DNA of 64,000 bases, from NCBI RefSeq assembly GCF_900114315.1, contig NZ_FOSQ01000006.1, forward strand, positions 1-64,000, in the 5' to 3' direction. The translations under genes and the position numbers were made by a program. Positions 1 through 8,761 of the stretch are shown here, in pieces (the stretch's first letter is position 1; every line of letters begins with the position of its first letter). This DNA is from Falsiroseomonas stagni DSM 19981. GTDB lineage: Bacteria > Pseudomonadota > Alphaproteobacteria > Acetobacterales > Acetobacteraceae. The notes beneath the pieces are model-generated. The model was not told the origin of the DNA. It did not search any database and saw only the letters and a list, made by a program, of their open reading frames with translations.

Positions 1-1
1 C

Positions 2-331
2 ATGTCGCTACACCTCGAAGAAATCAGCCGTCATGTCGCTCCAGGCGCCCATGCCGTCATCACTCTCGATGGCGCGGGCTGGCACCAGACCGGCGGCAAG
101 CTCCAGGTCCCGGAGAACATCAGCCTGCTACCATTGCCGCCCTACTCGCCCGAGTTGAACCCGGTCGAGAACGTCTGGCAGTTCCTGCGCCAGAACCAGC
201 TCAGCAACCGGGTCTACGAAACCTACGACGCTATCGTCGATGCGTGCTGCGATGCCTGGAACGCCCTCATCAACGATCCAAGCCGCATCACCTCCATCGC
301 CACCCGCGACTACGCACAGGTCAACCGTTGA
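2..331 (+). CDS. IS630-family transposase, C-terminal part (cut by window edge)
   Basis: This is the C-terminal part of a DDE transposase of the IS630/Tc1-mariner type. The second catalytic Asp lies in LDGAGWH (about residue 23 of the visible part) and the catalytic Glu in NPVENVW (about residue 56), preceded by the PPYSPELNP stretch typical of IS630. The first Asp and the helix-turn-helix domain must lie left of the window, so the ATG at position 2 is probably internal. The right end of the element should lie in the AT-richer stretch just after the stop. No other part of the element is visible. Confidence 0.85.
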   Translation: MSLHLEEISRHVAPGAHAVITLDGAGWHQTGGKLQVPENISLLPLPPYSPELNPVENVWQFLRQNQLSNRVYETYDAIVDACCDAWNALINDPSRITSIATRDYAQVNR

Positions 332-387
332 GGGCGTTGGTATTATGCCGATTTAGGACGTTTAGCACCGTTTTCGCGCCCCCCCCG
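332..387. other. Probable right end of the IS630 element
   Basis: Short stretch between the transposase stop and the DUF1289 stop. Its first half is clearly AT-richer than the surroundings (around 340-375), as expected for an insertion-sequence terminus. IS630 elements insert at TA and end in short inverted repeats. The left end is outside the window, so the terminal repeat cannot be verified and the exact boundary is unknown. Confidence 0.35.
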
Positions 388-618
388 TCAGGCCGGCGGC
401 AGGCGGGGCGTGAGGTCGGCGCGGAGGCCGCGGGCCTCCAGCGCCGCCAGGCGGGCGGGCAGTGCGGCCAGCAGGCGGCGTTGCGCGACCTCCGGCAGCA
501 GGGACCAGGCGCCGATCTCCTCCCCCGTCCGGCCGCAGCCGATGCAATGGCCGGTCAGCCGGTCCAGCACGCAGACCTGGATGCAGGGACTTTGAAGGCG
601 GGGGCTCGGCGCCGTCAC
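388..618 (-). CDS. DUF1289 family small cysteine protein
   Basis: A 76-residue protein of the DUF1289 family (small Fe-S-type proteins of unknown function). The core SPCIQVC...LTGHCIGCGRT has the family's four cysteines, followed by the conserved EIGAW segment. Translation most likely starts at GTG 618, which overlaps the TGA stop of the upstream flavoprotein gene (GTGA), so the two are translationally coupled. DUF1289 genes often accompany dehydrogenases. A role as small redox or assembly partner of the neighbouring flavoenzyme is inference. Confidence 0.8.
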   Translation of the reverse strand: MTAPSPRLQSPCIQVCVLDRLTGHCIGCGRTGEEIGAWSLLPEVAQRRLLAALPARLAALEARGLRADLTPRLPPA

Positions 619-1961
619 GCGCCCGCCGCCGCGCGGCCGGCGAGGAAGCCGAGCACGAAGCTCTGCGCCAGGCCGTTGCCCGGGATGTAGCCCGCGGTGC
701 CGGTGCCGCTGATTCCGCAGGCGACGCCGCCCGCGGCGAAGAGGCGCGGGATGGCGGTGCCATCGGGGCGCAGCACGCGGGCGGCCTGGTCCACCCGGGC
801 GCCGCCCTGGGTATGGGCCAGGGCGCCGGTGATCTCCGCCGCATGGAAGGGCGCGGCGATCGGGGCCTTCCAGTTGCGGCGGCCGAAGGGGTCGGTCGCC
901 TCCCCCTTCGCGCAGGCCACCGCGTGGGCGAGGGTTTCGGCCAGCACGGCCTCCGGCAGGCTGAAATGGGCGGCGATCGCGGCCACCGTCTCGAACCGAC
1001 GCATCGCGCCGAGTTCGACGGCGCGACGGAAGGGGCCGCCGGCCTGCGCGGCCTGTTGCGCGTGTTCGTCCCAGATCTCCATGGCGCGGCCCCCGGGCTG
1101 GGAGAGCAGGACGCCGGTCATCTCCGACGGGCCCATATCCTCCGCGCAAAAGCGGCGACCTTCGCGGTTCACCATGACGGAGCCGAGCGCCGGGAGGGAG
1201 GCGCCGTAGCGGGGGCGGACCGTGCCGATCAGGTGGGGCGAGACGTGGGGCTGGCCCTGATAGGCGTCCATGCATTGCATCTCCGCGCCGAGCTCCGCCG
1301 CGACGCGCACGCCGAAGCCGGTGGAGCCGGCGCCGCCGGCATGGACGGCGTGGCGGGCGGGGGGAGCGAAGCGCGCCAGCAGGTCCGGCGCGCCGCCATA
1401 GCCGCCGGTGGCGAGGATGGTGGCGCCGGCCTCCGCATGGTGGGTGGCGCCGTCGCGCGTGAAGGTGGCGCCGGTGATGCCGGGGAGCAGGGCGGTGACT
1501 TCCGCGCCGTCCTCGAAGGTGATGGTGCTGAAGCGGGCGAGGGCGTCGCGGAGCAGGGTGTTGAATTCGGCGCCGCTCTCCCCGGCGGTGGCGTGCAGGC
1601 GCTTCACGGCGTGGCCGGGCCAGTTGGTGGTGGTGTGGAGGTGCAGCTTCACGCCGGCGGGGCCGTCGATGAACTCGGCCGTGGCGGCCGCGCCTTCGGC
1701 GACGGTGCGCAGCAGAAGGTCGGGGACGGTATCGCCGTTCTTGGCGCGGACGTCCTGGATGAAGAGGTCCGGCGAATCCTCGATGCCGGCTTCGCGTTGC
1801 CAGCGCGTGCCGGGGGCGGAGAAGAGGCCGCCGGAGGTGGCGAAGGTGGAGGGCTGGCCGGAATCGAGCAGGAGCACGCGGGCGCCGCGTTCGGCCGCGG
1901 CGAGGGCGGCGACGAGGCCGGCGGCGCCGGCGCCGGCGACGAGAACGTCGTGGGTTTTCAT
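615..1961 (-). CDS. FAD-dependent fumarate-reductase/tricarballylate-dehydrogenase-like flavoprotein
   Basis: A 448-residue flavoprotein of the succinate dehydrogenase/fumarate reductase FAD-binding family. The N-terminal Rossmann motif GAGAAGLVAALAAAERG (residues about 9-25) binds FAD. The C-terminal region has the family's GGVACGISGTGTAGYIPG segment and a closing GN-type FAD loop. The ATG at 1961 gives the expected N-terminus directly ahead of the FAD motif; an ATG at 1973 is an alternative. It probably oxidises or reduces a dicarboxylic or related acid. The divergent Bug receptor at 2237 suggests uptake of that same acid. Substrate unknown. Confidence 0.82.
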   Translation of the reverse strand: MKTHDVLVAGAGAAGLVAALAAAERGARVLLLDSGQPSTFATSGGLFSAPGTRWQREAGIEDSPDLFIQDVRAKNGDTVPDLLLRTVAEGAAATAEFIDGPAGVKLHLHTTTNWPGHAVKRLHATAGESGAEFNTLLRDALARFSTITFEDGAEVTALLPGITGATFTRDGATHHAEAGATILATGGYGGAPDLLARFAPPARHAVHAGGAGSTGFGVRVAAELGAEMQCMDAYQGQPHVSPHLIGTVRPRYGASLPALGSVMVNREGRRFCAEDMGPSEMTGVLLSQPGGRAMEIWDEHAQQAAQAGGPFRRAVELGAMRRFETVAAIAAHFSLPEAVLAETLAHAVACAKGEATDPFGRRNWKAPIAAPFHAAEITGALAHTQGGARVDQAARVLRPDGTAIPRLFAAGGVACGISGTGTAGYIPGNGLAQSFVLGFLAGRAAAGA

Positions 1962-2142
1962 GGGTCGGACCATCGCGCGGGTTGCGGGTGCTGTGAAGGC
2001 GGGGTGGCTTGATTCGAGACGGTCCAGGGCCGGTTCGGCCCTGGCGGATGGGGTGTGGGGAAGGCAGCGCCTTCCCCACCGATCTGCTGGCGTTAAGTGA
2101 CTGATCTTCTTTCTATTACCCCTGACGCCCCCCCTCACCCAA

Positions 2143-2169
2143 CCCTCTCCCCCCGTTGGGGGGAGAGGG
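2143..2169. repeat. GC-rich hairpin repeat, copy 1 (12-bp stem)
   Basis: Perfect 12-bp inverted repeat (CCCTCTCCCCCC / GGGGGGAGAGGG) with a GTT loop, preceded by CTCACCCAA. The same element, with the same preceding bases and a 10-bp stem, occurs at 21819-21841. It lies between the divergent flavoprotein and Bug genes, so here it is not simply a terminator. It resembles the dispersed intergenic hairpins (REP-like) seen in many GC-rich proteobacteria. Confidence 0.8.
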
Positions 2170-2236
2170 CTTGAGATGCTTGACAGCGGCGCCCGCAGAC
2201 CGCGGAGTTGGCGCGCCAACCGGGGGTGCCTTGACC

Positions 2237-3202
2237 ATGTTCCGACGCAGCCTGCTTGCCGCGACTCTTGCCCTGCCCGCGCTGAAGGGCGCCAGGGCGC
2301 AGGCGCCCTGGCCGGACCGCCCGGTGCGGCTGGTGAACCCCTTCACGGCGGGGTCGGCGACCGATGTGGTGGCCCGGCTGGTGACGACGGATCTGTCCGA
2401 ACGGCTAGGCCAGCAATTCCTGGTCGACAACCGCACCGGCGCCTCCGGCAATATCGGCACGGAGTTCGTGGCCAGGTCGCGGCCGGATGGGCAGACGCTG
2501 CTGGTGGGCTCCCCCGGCACCATGGGCATCAATCCCTTCCTGTTCCGCACGTTGCCCTATGACGCCACGCGGGATTTCGTGGCGGTGTCGCATACCGTGT
2601 CCTTCCCGCAGGTGGTGGTGGTGAACCCGAACGGGCCTATCCGCAGCATCGCCGATCTGGTGGCGGCGGCGCGGGCCAGGCCGGGGGCGCTGAACTACGG
2701 GTCCTCCGGCGCCGGATCGACGGCGCATCTGGCGGTGGAGCTGCTGCGCGCGGCGACGGGCATCGACATGGTGCATGTCCCCTTCCGCGGCGGCACCCAG
2801 GCGGTGCAGGCGGTGATGCAGGATGAGGTGCAGGTGGCGGTGGAGGGCTTGCCCTCCCTCCCCGGCTTCCTCTCCGGCGGGCAGTTGCGGGCGATCGGCG
2901 TGACCTCCGCCCAGCGGTCGCCGAAGCTTCCGGACGTGCAGGCGGTGGCGGAGACGGTGCCGGGCTTCGATGCGGCGGCCTGGGTGATCTTCTTCGCGCC
3001 CACGGGCACGCCCACGCCCTTCATCGAGCGGCTGTCGGCGGAAATCCGGACGTCCCTCAATCGCCCGCAGGTGCGGGACCGGTTGCTGGACCTTGGCGCG
3101 ACGGTGGTGGCGAGCGACCCGGCGACGACGACGGCCTTCCACCGGCGGGAGTTGGAGAAGTGGCGGCGCGCGGTGGAGCTTTCGGGCGCGCGGGTGGATT
3201 AG
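2237..3202 (+). CDS. Tripartite tricarboxylate transporter receptor (Bug/TctC family)
   Basis: A 321-residue periplasmic solute receptor of the Bug/TctC family. It has a Sec-type signal peptide (RRSLLAATLALPALKGARA, residues 2-21), followed by the family's WPDRPVRLVNPF start of the mature protein, the NRTGASGNIGTEFV loop and the DLVAAARARPGALNYGSSGAGS ligand-binding segment. The ATG at 2237 places the signal peptide at the N-terminus. No TctA or TctB membrane gene is nearby, so it is an orphan receptor. It is divergent from the flavoprotein gene, and both may serve one carboxylate substrate. Confidence 0.9.
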   Translation: MFRRSLLAATLALPALKGARAQAPWPDRPVRLVNPFTAGSATDVVARLVTTDLSERLGQQFLVDNRTGASGNIGTEFVARSRPDGQTLLVGSPGTMGINPFLFRTLPYDATRDFVAVSHTVSFPQVVVVNPNGPIRSIADLVAAARARPGALNYGSSGAGSTAHLAVELLRAATGIDMVHVPFRGGTQAVQAVMQDEVQVAVEGLPSLPGFLSGGQLRAIGVTSAQRSPKLPDVQAVAETVPGFDAAAWVIFFAPTGTPTPFIERLSAEIRTSLNRPQVRDRLLDLGATVVASDPATTTAFHRRELEKWRRAVELSGARVD

Positions 3203-3247
3203 CTGAGCGCGCGGTCAGGATATCCTGGCCGGGGGGCATTGAATTCG

Positions 3248-3263
3248 CTGAACGGACGTTCAG
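3248..3263. promoter_or_regulatory. 16-bp palindrome, TetR-type operator candidate
   Basis: Perfect inverted repeat CTGAACG-GA-CGTTCAG in the gap after the Bug receptor. AACG..CGTT half sites of this kind are common operators of TetR/AcrR-family repressors. No TetR gene is seen in the window, so the cognate regulator is unknown. The rest of 3203-3425 shows nothing else recognisable. Confidence 0.5.
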
Positions 3264-3425
3264 TGTTTATCCCGGCAGGCGCGGCTGTGGCGCCTAGCCA
3301 ATGGATAATGCCCCGGGCGGCTCGCGCGATCAAGGAAATAATGCCTACGCCCCCCCGATCCCTGACTGGTGGCGGAGGGTTCGGGACGGACGAGGAGCAG
3401 GCGCCCGCGGTGCTGGCACGCGGCG

Positions 3426-3758
3426 TTACCGGTGCCCGCTCCCGTAGCCACGGAGTTGCGCATAGAGCGCGCGCTGCTCCGGCCGGAGAGCATCCCGCAT
3501 GGCGATGTGCGTGGTGAGGTGAACCTCACGGAGCCTCCCGCTGGGGGAGCCGAGCGAGGCGGTCAGGGCGGCCAGGCTTCCCGTATCCGCCGTCCCGCCC
3601 GCGAATAGCCGGTCCAGTTCCTGCTCCAGCGCGACGATGCGGGCACCAAGGGCTCGCGCCTCGTCCAGCATGCGGCTGCGCAGCCCCTCGGCCGCCGCCC
3701 GCTGGGCGCTGGGCGCTGGAGAGGCGGAGGGCGTCCGCGTGCGCCTGTCAGCGGCCAA
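3426..3758 (-). pseudogene. Frameshifted Spy/CpxP (LTXXQ)-like periplasmic protein remnant
   Basis: The open frame from TTG 3758 encodes 110 residues. Its C-terminal 85 resemble heavy-metal-resistance/Spy-CpxP proteins (helical, AAAEGLRSRMLDEARALG and a closing LRPEQRALYAQLRGYG LTXXQ-type motif). No signal peptide or membrane segment precedes it. At about 3707-3721 the coding strand carries two tandem copies of the 7-mer CAGCGCC. Removing one copy joins the frame to upstream codons reading ALRLSSAQRAAAE, the missing first LTXXQ-type motif. Upstream of that the second frame has a TGA. I read this as a decayed gene damaged by a 7-bp duplication. Confidence 0.55.
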
Positions 3759-3869
3759 GGAGGCGTGACGCGCCGCTGCGGATCGCGAGCAGCCGTTCCA
3801 TCTCCATCGGGTGGCAGGCCCCGATCTGATTGACGATGGTCCGGCAGCACCCGCCCCGAGGCGCTGCCT

Positions 3870-5819
3870 TCAGGCGGCCTCCCCGGCGGCCTGGCCCTCC
3901 CGCACCGCGGACATCATCAGGCGGGGCGCGAGGGCATCGCCCACCACCCTGACCTTCACGCCCGCCGCCAGCAGGGGCGCCATCAGCGCGTCGCGGGGCG
4001 CACGCGGCGTGGCATGGGCGAAGAGGGCGACGCCGGGGATCTCCGTCTCCGCCCCCGTCAGCAGGTGGCGGAGCGTCAGGGCGCCACGGGCCAGGCGGAT
4101 GGGTTCCTGGCAGGTCATGATCCAGACCTTGGCCGCGGCCAGGCGGCGATGGATGGCCTGCATGGTCAGGACGGGGCTGTCCCGCGCGATGACCTCCCGC
4201 GGCGTGACCAGCATGACGCGGTCGAAGTGCCGCGCGATCAGCAGCGTCGCATCATAGGCGCCGGGGGTCGCATCCATGTCGAAGACCACGGCCAGGCTGC
4301 CGCGACGTGCAGGATCGGCGAGCAGCGCCTGGCTGGCGGCACGGATGTCGAGCGCCGTGCCATCCTGGTCCGTGAAGCCCGGCGGCGGGACCATGGTGGC
4401 GCCGGTGGCCAGCACCACCGCATCGGGTCGCAGCCCCAGCACATCGGCGGCCGAGGCCGGCGCGCCGAGGCGGAATTCCACGCCGGCCAGCCGCGCGCGG
4501 CGCGCGGATTGCGCGATGGCGGATTGGATGTCCCCGCAGCCGGGCAGGCGGGCATGGAGGGAAGCCGCACCGCCCTGCCCCGTGCCGAGCAGCGTCACGG
4601 CGTGGCCGCGCTCCGCCGCCGCGGTCGCGGCCTGGAGGCCGGCCATGCCGGCGCCGACCACCACGATCCGCTTCGCCACGGGCGCACGGGGGACGGCGGG
4701 GGCGGCATCGCGCGGCGTGCCGATATGCGGGTTCACCGAACAGGCGATGGCGGCGCCGCGATGGATCTCCCCCCAGCAGGTGTTGCAGTGGATGCAGGGG
4801 GTGATGGCGTCGGCCTGGCCCGCTTCCGCCTTGGCAGGCCAGAAGGGATCGGCCAGCAGCGGACGGGCCAGCATGATGAGGTCGGCGGTGCCGCTGGCGA
4901 GCAGGTCCTCGGCCAAGGCGGGCGTCGGCACGCGGCCGATGAAGCCGATGGGGACAGGGCCGGCGGCGTCGCGCATCGCGGCGACCAGGTCGCGATAGGG
5001 GGCGACGGGTTCGTGCATGTCCGGCGCGTGGCGGTGCAGCGCCCAGCCATGGGCGTGGCTGCCCTGGCTGAAGGTCAGGGCATCGGGCGGCGCATCGGCG
5101 ACGATGGCGGCGACCAGGCGCGCGGCCTCCGCCTGGTCGATGGAGCCGGGGACGAAATCATGCGCGGGCATCTTGAGGGCCGCGATGAAGCCGGCGCCGC
5201 AGCGGGCGCGGATGGCGCGGATGATCTCCCGCGTGAAGCGGGTGCGGCCCTGGATGTCGCCGCCCCAATCATCCGTGCGGCGGTTGGTGACGGGGGAGAG
5301 GAACTGCAACGGCAGGAAGCCATGGGCGGCGGAGACCTCCACCCCCGCGAAGCCGGCGCGGAGCAGGCGGTGCGCGGTCTCGGCGTAATCCTCGATGAGG
5401 CCTTCGATCTCGGTGGCCGTCAGGGTGCGGGGGACGGTCCAGGACATGCCATCCGCGACGGCGGAGGCGCCGACGGAATCGAGGCCCCGCGCGCCGTGAT
5501 GGGCGCTGCCGCCATGCCAGAGCTGGCCGATCGGCAGCGCGCCGTGACGGGCGATGGCGGCGGCGAGTTTCTCCAGCCCCGGGCGCGTCGCGTCGTCATA
5601 GGCGGCGATGCGGACGGCGGTGGCGGCGGAGGGGGCGGCGCAGAGGGCCTCCGTGATCACCATCGCGGCGCCGCCGGCGGCGCGGGCGGCCAGGTGGTTC
5701 ACCAGCGTGTCGGTGACGCGGCCGCCCGCGGGGAAGCGGGTGGACATGGCAGCGTAGGCGATGCGGTTACGCAGCACGCGACCGGCGAGGGTGATGGGGG
5801 TGAAGAGCGTGCTGGGCAT
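3870..5819 (-). CDS. Old-yellow-enzyme/2,4-dienoyl-CoA-reductase-type FMN/Fe-S/FAD oxidoreductase
   Basis: A 649-residue protein with the three-domain layout of 2,4-dienoyl-CoA reductase (FadH) and trimethylamine dehydrogenase. Residues 1-330 form the FMN-binding TIM barrel (HGFLPLQFLSPVTNRRTDDWGG at 166-187). A [4Fe-4S] cluster site uses Cys342, 345, 348 and 360. A C-terminal NAD(P)H/FAD module begins at VVVGAGMAG (387-395). ATG 5819 starts directly before the conserved LFTPI. It is the last gene of the long ABC/oxidase operon, so it may reduce an unsaturated intermediate or demethylate an amine from the imported compound. Exact substrate unknown. Confidence 0.85.
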   Translation of the reverse strand: MPSTLFTPITLAGRVLRNRIAYAAMSTRFPAGGRVTDTLVNHLAARAAGGAAMVITEALCAAPSAATAVRIAAYDDATRPGLEKLAAAIARHGALPIGQLWHGGSAHHGARGLDSVGASAVADGMSWTVPRTLTATEIEGLIEDYAETAHRLLRAGFAGVEVSAAHGFLPLQFLSPVTNRRTDDWGGDIQGRTRFTREIIRAIRARCGAGFIAALKMPAHDFVPGSIDQAEAARLVAAIVADAPPDALTFSQGSHAHGWALHRHAPDMHEPVAPYRDLVAAMRDAAGPVPIGFIGRVPTPALAEDLLASGTADLIMLARPLLADPFWPAKAEAGQADAITPCIHCNTCWGEIHRGAAIACSVNPHIGTPRDAAPAVPRAPVAKRIVVVGAGMAGLQAATAAAERGHAVTLLGTGQGGAASLHARLPGCGDIQSAIAQSARRARLAGVEFRLGAPASAADVLGLRPDAVVLATGATMVPPPGFTDQDGTALDIRAASQALLADPARRGSLAVVFDMDATPGAYDATLLIARHFDRVMLVTPREVIARDSPVLTMQAIHRRLAAAKVWIMTCQEPIRLARGALTLRHLLTGAETEIPGVALFAHATPRAPRDALMAPLLAAGVKVRVVGDALAPRLMMSAVREGQAAGEAA

Positions 5820-5889
5820 CGTTGTTCTGTCCTGGACAGAGGGGACGATGCCGGGCGCGACGATGGGTGGCAATCCGGCGGCGGTGTGT

Positions 5890-6861
5890 TCAGCCGTGCA
5901 GGTGGCAGGCGACGCCGCCCTGGTTCTGCCCCTCCGCGCTGGTCCAGGCGGGCATGTCGCGGGAGCATTGTGGCATGGCGTGGATGCAGCGGGGGTGGAA
6001 GGGGCAGCCGGGCGGTGGGTTCGCCGCGCTCGGAATCTCCCCGATGATGCGCGGCAGCACGCCGCGGCGGGACGGATCCGGGATGGGGGAGGCGTCGCGC
6101 AGCATCTGGGCGTAGGGGTGCAGCGGGTTGGCCAGGACGCGCGCCGCCGGCCCTTCCTCCACGATGCGGCCCAGATACATCACCGCCACGCGGTCGCAGA
6201 ACCAGCGGATGACGCTGAGGTCGTGGCTGACGAAGAGGAATGACAGGCCCCGGCGCTTGCGGAGTTCCTGCATGAGCAGGAGGACCTGCGCCTGGACGGA
6301 GACATCGAGGGCGGAGACGGGTTCGTCGGCGACGATGAGTTCCGGCTCCACCGTCAGCGCGCGGGCGATGCCGATGCGCTGGCGCTGGCCGCCGCTGAAT
6401 TCATGCGGGAAGCGGTCGAGGGCGGCGGCGGGAAGGCCCACCTCCTCCAGCAGCGCACCGGCGCGGCGGCGCGCTTCCGCACCCTCCGCGATGCCGTGCA
6501 CGGCCATGGGTTCGATCAGCGCGGAGCCGATGGATTGCCGGGGATCGAGCGAGGAATAGGGGTCCTGGAAGACGATCTGCATGCGACGGCGCAGCGCCTT
6601 CAGCGCAGGGCCGCGCGCGGCCAGCACATCCTCCCCCTTCCAGCGCACGCTGCCGCCATCGGGTTCGATCAGGCGCAGCAGCGCGCGGGCGGCGGTGGAT
6701 TTGCCGCAGCCGGATTCGCCGACCAGGCCGAACGCCTCACCCTGGTTGATGGTGAAGGAGATGTCCTCCACCGCGCGGACCGTCACCGTCCTCGGCGTCG
6801 GGAAGCCCTTCTTCGAGACGAAGTGCTTGCGGAGGTTCGTGACCTCGAGGACCGGGCTCAT
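5890..6861 (-). CDS. Oligopeptide-type ABC transporter ATPase (OppF/DppF)
   Basis: A 323-residue ATPase of the OppF/DppF type. Walker A is GESGCGKST, the signature is FSGGQRQRIGIARAL, Walker B ends in ELIVADEPVSALD, and the C-terminal oligopeptide-transporter extension contains CPFHPRCIHAMPQC. The ATG at 6861 overlaps the upstream permease stop (ATGA). Together with permeases 6858-8683, receptor 8835-10397 and the partner ATPase at 13995-14996 it completes a five-part importer. Confidence 0.92.
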   Translation of the reverse strand: MSPVLEVTNLRKHFVSKKGFPTPRTVTVRAVEDISFTINQGEAFGLVGESGCGKSTAARALLRLIEPDGGSVRWKGEDVLAARGPALKALRRRMQIVFQDPYSSLDPRQSIGSALIEPMAVHGIAEGAEARRRAGALLEEVGLPAAALDRFPHEFSGGQRQRIGIARALTVEPELIVADEPVSALDVSVQAQVLLLMQELRKRRGLSFLFVSHDLSVIRWFCDRVAVMYLGRIVEEGPAARVLANPLHPYAQMLRDASPIPDPSRRGVLPRIIGEIPSAANPPPGCPFHPRCIHAMPQCSRDMPAWTSAEGQNQGGVACHLHG

Positions 6862-7745
6862 TCGTTCCTCAGCTTCGGGTCGGTGGCGTCGCGCAGGCCG
6901 TCGCCGACCATGTTGAGGCCGAGGACGAGGAGCAGGATGGCGACGCCGGGAAACACCGCCAGCCAGGGGGCGTCGAGGATGTTCTCGAACCCGTCGCGCG
7001 TCATGCCGCCCCAGGTGGGGGTGGGGGGCTTCACGCCGAGGCCGATGAAGGACAGCGACGCCTCCACCCGGACGGCGGTGGCCAGCCAGAGCGTGCCCAT
7101 CACCATGACCTCCGACAGGATGTTCGGCAGGATGTGGCGGAACAGGATGCGGGTGTGGCTGAAGCCGAGCGCGCGGCCGGCCTCCACGAAGGCGCGTTCC
7201 TTCAGCGCCATGGTGGGGGCGCGGGCGACGCGGGCGAAGGGGGCGATGGCGGTCAGCGCGATGGCGACCACCAGGTTCTCCAGCTCCGGCCCCAGCAGCG
7301 CCACGACGATGAGGCCGAGGATGAGCGAAGGGAAGGAGAGCAGCACATCCATCACCTGCATCACGAACAGGTCGAACTTCCCGCCGATATAGCCGGAGAC
7401 CAGGCCGATGGCGCCGCCGATGACCATGGCGGCGGCGATGGCGCCGAGCGAGACGGTGAGCGAGATGCGCGCGCCCCACATGAGACGGGAGAGGATGTCG
7501 CGGCCGAACTGGTCGGTGCCGAGCCAGTATTCGGCGGAGGGCGGCTGGAGGCGGTTGATGATGTCCTGCTCCGCCGGGTCATAGGGGGCGAGCCAGGGGG
7601 AGAGCACCGCGGCCAGGAGGATCGCCAGGCAGATCAGCGCGCCGGCCAGGGTTGTCGGGTTGCTGCGCGCCTTGCCGAGTGCCCGCTTCCAGGCGGGGAT
7701 GGCGGCGGGGGCGACAAGCTCACCCGTCGTGTCGGACGCGCTCAT
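6858..7745 (-). CDS. Oligopeptide-type ABC permease (OppC/DppC)
   Basis: A 295-residue inner-membrane permease. It has a cytoplasmic N-terminus, a first membrane segment near residues 33-53, the family's YWLGTDQFGRDILSRLMWGA stretch, and the EAA loop EAGRALGFSHTRILFRHILP for ATPase contact. The ATG at 7745 overlaps the stop of the DppB-like gene (ATGA), and the gene's own stop overlaps the start of the ATPase gene. Translational coupling of all three is therefore clear. Confidence 0.93.
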   Translation of the reverse strand: MSASDTTGELVAPAAIPAWKRALGKARSNPTTLAGALICLAILLAAVLSPWLAPYDPAEQDIINRLQPPSAEYWLGTDQFGRDILSRLMWGARISLTVSLGAIAAAMVIGGAIGLVSGYIGGKFDLFVMQVMDVLLSFPSLILGLIVVALLGPELENLVVAIALTAIAPFARVARAPTMALKERAFVEAGRALGFSHTRILFRHILPNILSEVMVMGTLWLATAVRVEASLSFIGLGVKPPTPTWGGMTRDGFENILDAPWLAVFPGVAILLLVLGLNMVGDGLRDATDPKLRNE

Positions 7746-8683
7746 GCCTGCTTCACCCGGGGGTCGAGGATTCCGTAGAGCAGGTCGGTGACGAGGTTCA
7801 CCACCACGATCAGGAAGCAGTAGATGACCATGAGGCCCTGGAGCATCGTGTAGTCCCGCTGGTTCAGCGCGCCGACGATGATCTTGCCGAGGCCGGGGCG
7901 GTTGAAGACGATCTCCGTCAGCACGGAATTGCCGAGCAGGATGCCGACATAGAGCCCGACCACGGTGACGATGGGGATGGAGGCGTTGCGCAGGCCATGC
8001 ACCCAGACGACGCGGCGCCAGGGCACGCCCTTGGCGCGGGCGGTGCGGATGTAGTCTTCCCCCAGCGATTGCAGCATGGCGCTGCGCGTCACGCGGGTGA
8101 TGTAGGCGGCCATGACGAGGCCGAGCGTGATCGCCGGCAGGATCAGCTTGTGCAGGCGGTCCCCGTAATCCTCCAGGTTCGCGCTGCCGATGACGGGGAA
8201 GATCCGCCAGTGCAGGGCGAAGGCCAACAGAAGAAAAATGCCGGAGACGAAGACGGGGAAGGACAGCCCGATCAGGGAGAGGATGCGCGCGCCGACATCG
8301 ATGATGCCGTTGCGGTGCAGCGCGGCCCAGATGCCGACGGGTACGCCGACGATGATGCCGAAGATCATCGCCGCCACCGTCAGGTCGATAGTGTGGGGCA
8401 GCACGGCGGCGACCTCCGCCATGATGGGGCGGTTGGTCACCATGGAGTTGCCGAAATCGCCCATCAGCGCATTGGTGATGAAGCGGAAATACTGTTCCCA
8501 CAGGGAGGCATCGAGGCCGAGGCGGGTGCGGAGCGCCGCGATCGCCTCCGGCGTTGCCTGGTCGCCGAGGATGACGAGGGCGGGATCGCCGGGGACGATG
8601 CGGACGATGACGAAGACCAGCGTCAGCACCGCGATCAGCGTCGGGATCGCGGCGAGAAGGCGGCGGAGGACGAAGCCGATCAT
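7742..8683 (-). CDS. Oligopeptide-type ABC permease (OppB/DppB)
   Basis: A 313-residue inner-membrane permease. It begins with a membrane segment (MIGFVLRRLLAAIPTLIAVL, residues 1-20), then the family's VPGDPALVILGDQATPEAI loop, and has the EAA segment YIRTARAKGVPWRRVVWVHG. ATG 8683 is the only start that places the first membrane helix at the N-terminus, as is standard for DppB. It is the first membrane gene after the receptor, from which it is separated by two strong hairpins. Confidence 0.93.
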   Translation of the reverse strand: MIGFVLRRLLAAIPTLIAVLTLVFVIVRIVPGDPALVILGDQATPEAIAALRTRLGLDASLWEQYFRFITNALMGDFGNSMVTNRPIMAEVAAVLPHTIDLTVAAMIFGIIVGVPVGIWAALHRNGIIDVGARILSLIGLSFPVFVSGIFLLLAFALHWRIFPVIGSANLEDYGDRLHKLILPAITLGLVMAAYITRVTRSAMLQSLGEDYIRTARAKGVPWRRVVWVHGLRNASIPIVTVVGLYVGILLGNSVLTEIVFNRPGLGKIIVGALNQRDYTMLQGLMVIYCFLIVVVNLVTDLLYGILDPRVKQA

Positions 8684-8761
8684 GGGGTATGCGCGATCGG
8701 GTCTTGGTGTGCGCAACCCCCACCAATGTGCCGATGCCCCCCACCCCAACCAGCCTGCGGC

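Noticed and set aside
388-2079. Very long open frames overlapping the flavoprotein gene on both strands
   Set aside because: Their translations are Arg/Pro/His-rich low-complexity shadows typical of GC-rich codon bias; only the terminal DUF1289 part of one frame is a real gene.
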